Positions 60,845 through 64,000 of a stretch of DNA of 64,000 bases are shown in pieces (the first letter of the stretch is position 1; every line of letters starts with the position of its first letter). Both the position numbers and the translations under genes were made by a program. The notes under the pieces are model-generated. The model had not been told where the DNA came from, did no database searches, and was given only the letters and a program-made list of their open reading frames with translations. Source of the DNA: CAG-390 sp045633005 (GTDB lineage: Bacteria > Bacillota > Clostridia > Oscillospirales > CAG-272); assembly GCA_045633005.1 (NCBI GenBank), contig JAZQXT010000047.1, forward strand, positions 1 through 64,000. The letters run 5' to 3'.

Positions 60845-62176
60845 TTATTTTGCCACAATATATCCGGACGGATTTCTCAACGAAACAAAACGGCTATATG
60901 TCATTTTCTGAAGCACACAATCTTTGCCGGAATTATAAACACCATTATTATCATAGTTGCACTCTGTGAAATACACATATTGAGGAGTGCCATATCTGTC
61001 ATATGTAACGTGCTCAATGAACATTACGTGTCCGTATCTTCCGGAAGTATTTACTGCTATTGATTTTGCTACTATCTTTGATGCGCCGTATATAACTCTC
61101 ACTCGTGAATCACTTGAATTAGCAGAAAGCCAATACTTTGCGTGATATGCGGTATTCAGCTTAATACCTGTGATTTCGTAGAAGCGACCGTAGGAGTACC
61201 ACGTGCACTGACCACTATAGCCCCCGCGGTATGATATATTCCCCGAGCCATACCATTTAGTATAGCCGGAACTATTTTTTATGGATGCAATTGTTTTTCC
61301 AACTTTAGCGTCCCAATTATTGCAATTCACGCACTTAACTTTTATCGTCGCTGTTTTTCCGCTCGTGGTCTTGGCGGTGATAATAGCAGAACCGTTAGAA
61401 ACCGCGGTTATAACTCCAGAGGAGGATACTGTTGCGACATTGGTATCGCTGGAGGTGTATTTTACGTTATCTGTAGAATTTGCAGGGGAAAGGGTGGCTT
61501 TTAATGTTCTGGTGCTACCGCTTCCACTCATAGTAACCGTGGAGAAATTTCTGTAGTTAAGGGAGATAGATTTTGCAGGAATGGAAGCTGTTTCGTAGCA
61601 ATATTTGTTATAATCCGATACGGAGCACCAAGCTATCCTCCAGCCACCGTTTCCACGCGGAGCCATGATTTGTGCTTTAGTCGAACTCTTCGAGAGAAGA
61701 AAAACGGGGTCATTTTTATCTACCCAATAGTTTCGGTTGGGCGAAGAATTGCTGCGGAGGGAGAGATAGAATTTTCCTCTCGCGGTAGTGCAAACGTGCG
61801 ACGTACCGGTAGAGCTTATGATATCACTAAGTTTGATGTAGGCGTTTACCCTTCTGTATGAGCCCGGATAGGAAACATAGGCATACATGGTCCCTTTGCT
61901 GTTCTTGCCGACAGAGAAGACGTATATCTCATCAGACGAATTGTCAATATACGCCCCATTTTGATGGCCGTTCACGGTACCTCTGGTGGTGAGTTCTTTG
62001 TTCGTATAAGGTATCGTAATTCCGGACGAGCTCAGCGTGTACGTTCTTGCGGGTGCCGCGCTAGACAGCTGATTATAAGCATTTGATACAGTACGTGCGG
62101 ATGCGGGAAGAATTGCTGCGGTAAATATGCCCGTTACAAAAACAACGGTAAGAAGAACAGAAAGAAGTTTTTTCAT
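60845..62176 (-). CDS. Secreted protein with BIG2 Ig-like domain and CHAP peptidase/amidase domain
   Basis: This 443-residue protein has a signal peptide (cut near ASA, about residue 28), a region of about 170 residues of unclear fold, a bacterial Ig-like BIG2 domain (about 205-285, with KATLSPANSTDNVKYTSSD and VATVSSSGVITAVSNGSA) and a C-terminal CHAP domain. CHAP catalytic residues are likely Cys in SGQCTWYSYGRF and His in GRYGHVMFIEHV. It probably cleaves peptidoglycan outside the cell. GAGGAGGG lies 4 bases before the ATG at 62176. Confidence 0.87.
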   Translation of the reverse strand: MKKLLSVLLTVVFVTGIFTAAILPASARTVSNAYNQLSSAAPARTYTLSSSGITIPYTNKELTTRGTVNGHQNGAYIDNSSDEIYVFSVGKNSKGTMYAYVSYPGSYRRVNAYIKLSDIISSTGTSHVCTTARGKFYLSLRSNSSPNRNYWVDKNDPVFLLSKSSTKAQIMAPRGNGGWRIAWCSVSDYNKYCYETASIPAKSISLNYRNFSTVTMSGSGSTRTLKATLSPANSTDNVKYTSSDTNVATVSSSGVITAVSNGSAIITAKTTSGKTATIKVKCVNCNNWDAKVGKTIASIKNSSGYTKWYGSGNISYRGGYSGQCTWYSYGRFYEITGIKLNTAYHAKYWLSANSSDSRVRVIYGASKIVAKSIAVNTSGRYGHVMFIEHVTYDRYGTPQYVYFTECNYDNNGVYNSGKDCVLQKMTYSRFVSLRNPSGYIVAK

Positions 62177-62216
62177 TATACCCTCCTCGGTATTTGTTTG
62201 ATTTTTGAAAGTTTTT

Positions 62217-62246
62217 TGTATACTGATCATCTTTATACGTTATCAA
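62217..62246 (-). promoter_or_regulatory. Promoter of the CHAP protein gene
   Basis: On the minus strand TTGATA (62246-62241), 18 bases, TATACA (62222-62217). About 40 bases of leader follow. Confidence 0.6.
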
Positions 62247-62472
62247 GGGGGATGAGTCTGCATAGTTTGTTAACCGTCCTTTCTTTTGATTTTTTTAAAT
62301 TGCCATTTTCTCCTCACTCCCGATATCTTCGGGGGAATGGAATAGACAATTCTTATTTGCGGGTTAATCGAGCGAAGCGAGAAAACTTTAGATGCATAAT
62401 ACAGCCAAACTTCGTTTGATCAAGCGAAAAAAACATAGTATAGATGAGGCACGTGAGTCTTTTTAAGCGACA

Positions 62473-62769
62473 TTATGACGCAATAGCCAAATTGGTGCGA
62501 GGAGCAGCTCCCTTGATAACACCCCACGGAAGCACATCGGGATATTGAATGGAGTCAAGGATAAAGAAGAACCCGCCGTCGGGAAATTCATTAACAGCTG
62601 TTACGTAGAGCTTACTTCCAACGGGAGCCATCGTCTTACAGAAACCTGTGATTTGTTGGCCATCGCATGCTTCCGCAACAATATAACAACCTTTCTTTGA
62701 GGAACGAACCACCTCTGCAGGTAAACTGTCAAAATTCGAAACGTCATGTGAAAAGAATTTTATGTACAT
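62473..62769 (-). CDS. Small hypothetical protein
   Basis: This 98-residue soluble protein has a beta-rich pattern (KGCYIVAEACDGQQITGFCK, SKLYVTAVNEFPDGGFFFILD). I see no family match. A strong AAGGAG site lies 9 bases before the ATG, which makes it likely to be real. It stands alone between two non-coding stretches. Confidence 0.65.
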   Translation of the reverse strand: MYIKFFSHDVSNFDSLPAEVVRSSKKGCYIVAEACDGQQITGFCKTMAPVGSKLYVTAVNEFPDGGFFFILDSIQYPDVLPWGVIKGAAPRTNLAIAS

Positions 62770-63213
62770 GGTTTTATCTCCTTTTTTGTTTGTATCAATA
62801 GTCTACGCCAATTTTACTAACTACACAATAGGGATCCGAGGTGAGAAGTAGTTAGTAAGACACGTTTTTTTCGCTGGCTATCAAAATAATCGCACAACTA
62901 CTACTTGCTTACGTATGGCAATACCACCTCACAAGCAAATAATCACTTACTTATTTATCGATTTTCAAAAAGTTCATGGGACTAATGATTAAGATAGCTT
63001 TTTTCATAATCGTGACCCCTTTCGTTTTATCTGTTTTCATTATATCCTTTAGCACTTCGGTTCCGTAAATTTCGTTTTACAAGACCTGATTGATGTGTTC
63101 GTTGCTGTACATTTATTATAGTCAGTTGCCGTTGGCACTTGTAAAATGAGGTTTACCATGAAAGAGGGACCGTTCATAAACCGAACGGTCCCCCTAGTGA
63201 AGGTGTTATTCAA
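62770..63213. other. Non-coding stretch with a distant promoter
   Basis: About 440 AT-rich bases without a supported gene. A possible minus-strand promoter (TTTACA, then TATAAT at 63120-63115 after 19 bases) would give a leader of about 340 bases before the 62769 start. I could not fit a known riboswitch or small RNA to it. Confidence 0.4.
63166..63192 (-). terminator. Terminator-like hairpin after the last gene
   Basis: GGGACCGTTC and GAACGGTCCC form a perfect 10-bp stem with a 7-nt loop, 22 bases after the stop at 63214. The following T-run on the minus strand is short (CTCTTTC). Confidence 0.6.
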
Positions 63214-64000
63214 TTATTGATGATAGGACAGTTCCCATACATCAGCGTATGTGCCCAACGGATCGTCGGACAGAATACACATCAATACAAAACACTCATA
63301 AGGATTTTGCACATATAGCTTCCCGAGAAAACATTTTTCAAGAATTGTATTCATTGATTCATGGAATTTCAAAAATCTCGCTTTGGATTCGGGATATTCA
63401 TAAAGTTTCTGTGAAAACACAAAAAAGTTAAGGGTAATCAAATCAAAGCGAGTAACTTCCGCATTGCCGGACAAAATGTCTCCGATGCGTTGACGACTGA
63501 ACCGTTTTCCTGCAAACTGATCATTCAATCTAGAAGCTTTGCTTGGAGTTAAGTTCCCGTGTCTATCAGTGGGAATTGCGGCACAGATAATATGTTCTAT
63601 ATCGCTTTCTGTAATATCCTCTCGACAGAAAACCTTCCTCTTTGAGCGAAATTGTTCAATTCGTTTTTGCTTTTCAGAATCATATAAGCGGTCGTTATAC
63701 GAAAGCTTGTGGATATATTCTTGAACAGCATTTTCATATTCTTCCGCCTCATAATCATTATACATTTTTGCAATCGAATCTCTTGCTTCATCATATAATT
63801 CATCAAAGCATTGCCTCGCTGTTAGGCTCATTGCGGACATCTTTTCGTTTGCCTTTAATTTTGCCAAATGGGCTATAAGTGCAGCGTCGTCATGAATAGA
63901 GTGCATTGAATTCCTCACGCCTATTGTTTGCTCGCAATAAATACGTCCCATATCAAGCGAATTAGGTGGAGTATCATTGTAAATCCGCCATAATTGTTCA
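63214..64000 (-). CDS. Hypothetical protein with possible HTH, 5' end outside the window
   Basis: An ATG at 63951 would give 245 residues, but the frame stays open to the window edge (EQLWRIYNDTPPNSLD precedes it), so the gene probably begins further right. The middle region (GNLTPSKASRLNDQFAGKRFSRQRIGDIL) is rich in charged helices and may hold a helix-turn-helix. The C-terminus (NPYECFVLMCILSDDPLGTYADVWELSY) resembles a conserved clostridial hypothetical family. Function unknown. Confidence 0.7.
   Translation of the reverse strand, partial: EQLWRIYNDTPPNSLDMGRIYCEQTIGVRNSMHSIHDDAALIAHLAKLKANEKMSAMSLTARQCFDELYDEARDSIAKMYNDYEAEEYENAVQEYIHKLSYNDRLYDSEKQKRIEQFRSKRKVFCREDITESDIEHIICAAIPTDRHGNLTPSKASRLNDQFAGKRFSRQRIGDILSGNAEVTRFDLITLNFFVFSQKLYEYPESKARFLKFHESMNTILEKCFLGKLYVQNPYECFVLMCILSDDPLGTYADVWELSYHQ

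Noticed and set aside
62366..62420. Second hairpin array (short palindromes such as CAAAC-TTC-GTTTG)
   Set aside because: Loop style resembles the main array, but the 7-mer spacer is absent and only one clear stem exists; chance is a sufficient explanation.
1..64000. tRNA or rRNA genes
   Set aside because: Intergenic gaps were read for cloverleaf or rRNA-like sequence and none was recognised; a covariance search was not possible here.

Overview
The window looks like the chromosome of an anaerobic low-G+C-type Firmicute (class Clostridia) with a fairly GC-rich genome. The evidence is clostridial gene content (ferredoxin, RicT/HolB pair, HprK, TrmK, PrfB, M42 peptidases), strong Shine-Dalgarno sites (GGAGG, AAGGAG), standard -35/-10 promoters and dense operons. 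I cannot name the species. Codon use is GC-rich up to about 53 kb, apart from an AT-rich stretch at about 30.5-31.8 kb. The last 10 kb are AT-rich and accessory in character.

Layout. 1-1520: end of an ABC uptake operon (binding protein, permease, ATPase). 1553-6414: a Gld-like ABC exporter with a DUF4340 protein. 6546-8820: an E2-like acyltransferase homologue, RNase H and an anchored secreted protein. 8840-17134: a leftward operon with murD, three tandem M42 aminopeptidases, murI, a PLP lyase, a lipoprotein and a cysteine desulfurase. 17421-24441: a secreted SH3/C39 protein, ttcA, a HAD hydrolase, a methyltransferase, a ferredoxin, ricT, holB and asnA. 24505-30431: a probable leftward operon (ICMT-like protein, APH-like kinase, glycoside hydrolase, anion permease, Lgt, CPBP protease, LUD protein). 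30582-31729: a probably transferred alpha/beta hydrolase and a four-helix-bundle (S23) protein. 32008-37563: rlmD, a phosphatase, Nif3, trmK, a DUF1858 protein, prfB and a membrane protein. 37660-43611: an isolated phage packaging and head module. 43792-50551: a PPTase, three anchored extracytoplasmic proteins, hprK and a foldase. 50625-53266: sugar-type catabolic genes and an operator-controlled small regulator. 53443-59038: two BspA-like surface proteins, an invertible promoter and its recombinase. 59549-64000: hypothetical genes, an AAA ATPase and a secreted CHAP protein.

Three systems deserve most attention. (1) Next to a tyrosine recombinase there is a 182-bp segment between two perfect 22-bp inverted repeats. 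It carries one strong promoter and one long bidirectional terminator. In the orientation given, the promoter drives two tandem surface-protein genes, so this is a probable phase-variation switch read in its ON state. (2) Between rlmD and an S23 four-helix-bundle gene lies an array of about twelve short hairpins. Different stems are separated by a constant 7-mer, TCGATAT in the left half and its complement ATATCGA in the right half. The last hairpin includes an inverted copy of rlmD coding sequence. (3) A six-gene P22-order head module (small and large terminase, portal, scaffold, coat, Ser/Thr-rich protein) stands without tail, lysis, replication or integration genes and has host-like composition.

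All assignments come from reading the sequence and from family knowledge. No database search was run.
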